From an uncultured Anaerosolibacter sp. (GTDB taxonomy: Bacteria > Bacillota_A > Clostridia > Peptostreptococcales > Thermotaleaceae), in NCBI GenBank assembly GCA_937948705.1, contig CALECF010000180.1:1-5694 (forward strand): DNA of 5,694 nt, written 5' to 3'. Numbering within the stretch: position 1 is the stretch's first letter; each line of letters begins with the position of its first letter. Shown here one piece after another: positions 5,556-5,694 of this stretch. Both the position numbers and the translations under genes were made by a program. Under the pieces are notes generated by a model. That model was not told the DNA's origin. It searched no databases and saw nothing but the letters and a program-made list of their open reading frames with translations.

Positions 5556-5578
5556 TTAAAAGCAAAATATGCTTTTAA
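5556..5578 (+). repeat. Hairpin just upstream of the shell-gene ribosome binding site
   Basis: TTAAAAGC (5556-5563) pairs with GCTTTTAA (5571-5578) around a 7-nt loop. No T-run follows, so it is not a terminator. It ends 12 nt before the Shine-Dalgarno sequence and may protect the mRNA 5' region or tune translation. Confidence 0.4.
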
Positions 5579-5606
5579 TAAATAAATGATAAAGGAGGAT
5601 TTCAAA

Positions 5607-5694
5607 ATGATGAAAGAAGCATTAGGAATGATTGAAACAAAAGGACTTGTAGGAGCCATTGAAGCAGCAGACGCTATGGTTAAATCTGCAAATG
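5607..5694 (+). CDS. Bacterial microcompartment shell protein, BMC-H, PduA/EutM type (3' truncated)
   Basis: Only the first 29 codons are in the window. They read as the start of a single-domain hexameric shell protein: [11 protein letters not shown] (residues 4-14) followed by [11 protein letters not shown] (19-29). With the start at 5607, this lines up residue for residue with Salmonella PduA, including Lys26, the conserved hexamer-edge lysine that joins neighbouring tiles. Two ATG codons are in tandem (5607 and 5610); the first is preferred for that register and for its spacing of 8 nt from the strong AAAGGAGG site (5591-5598). The product should tile the facets of a polyhedral protein organelle that confines an aldehyde intermediate. 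The 29 residues cannot separate PduA, EutM and other paralogues, so no symbol is given. The PduQ/EutG-like dehydrogenase upstream supports a catabolic, aldehyde-producing type. Confidence 0.93.
   Translation, partial: MMKEALGMIETKGLVGAIEAADAMVKSAN

Overview
The window looks like chromosomal DNA of a low-GC, anaerobic Firmicute of the class Clostridia. The evidence is AT-rich intergenic DNA, strong AAAGGAGG-type ribosome binding sites, U-tract hairpin terminators and the gene families present. An Alkaliphilus-like organism is my best guess, but that is an impression and not a search result. All real genes are on the + strand. They appear to form separate transcription units with a hairpin after each completed gene.

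Layout. (1) 2-220: the 3' end of a gene whose product ends in one hydrophobic segment and a glycine-rich tail, as in TPM-domain (YgcG-like) proteins; a long hairpin follows. (2) 440-1792: a complete sodium-coupled amino-acid transporter of the neurotransmitter:sodium symporter family, the 11-helix bacterial type. It has its own TATAAT box, a long palindrome over the -35 region, and a textbook terminator. (3) 1905-3494: a complete FAD-dependent dehydrogenase of the uncharacterised COG2509 type. Its extended -10 promoter lies on top of an upstream in-frame ATG, so the start is set at 1905. A strong terminator follows. (4) 3541-3788: a non-coding mosaic of nested palindromes with imperfect terminal inverted repeats, most likely a dispersed MITE/REP-like element. 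(5) 4017-5174: an iron-dependent alcohol dehydrogenase most like 1-propanol dehydrogenase PduQ/EutG, with its own terminator. (6) 5227-5606: a long leader region with a candidate promoter, three copies of an 8-base motif, a cre-like sequence and a hairpin. (7) 5607 to the window end: the first 29 codons of a PduA/EutM-type bacterial microcompartment shell protein.

How the parts work together. The transporter and the FAD enzyme look like independent housekeeping or accessory genes. The alcohol dehydrogenase and the shell protein are very probably the left edge of a catabolic bacterial microcompartment locus. In such loci a PduQ/EutG-type enzyme reduces an aldehyde and regenerates NAD+ inside or near a protein shell. 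The signature enzyme that would identify the substrate (ethanolamine, propanediol, choline or another) lies beyond the right end, so the type cannot be decided here. The most interesting material in the window is the shell-gene leader and the palindrome mosaic.
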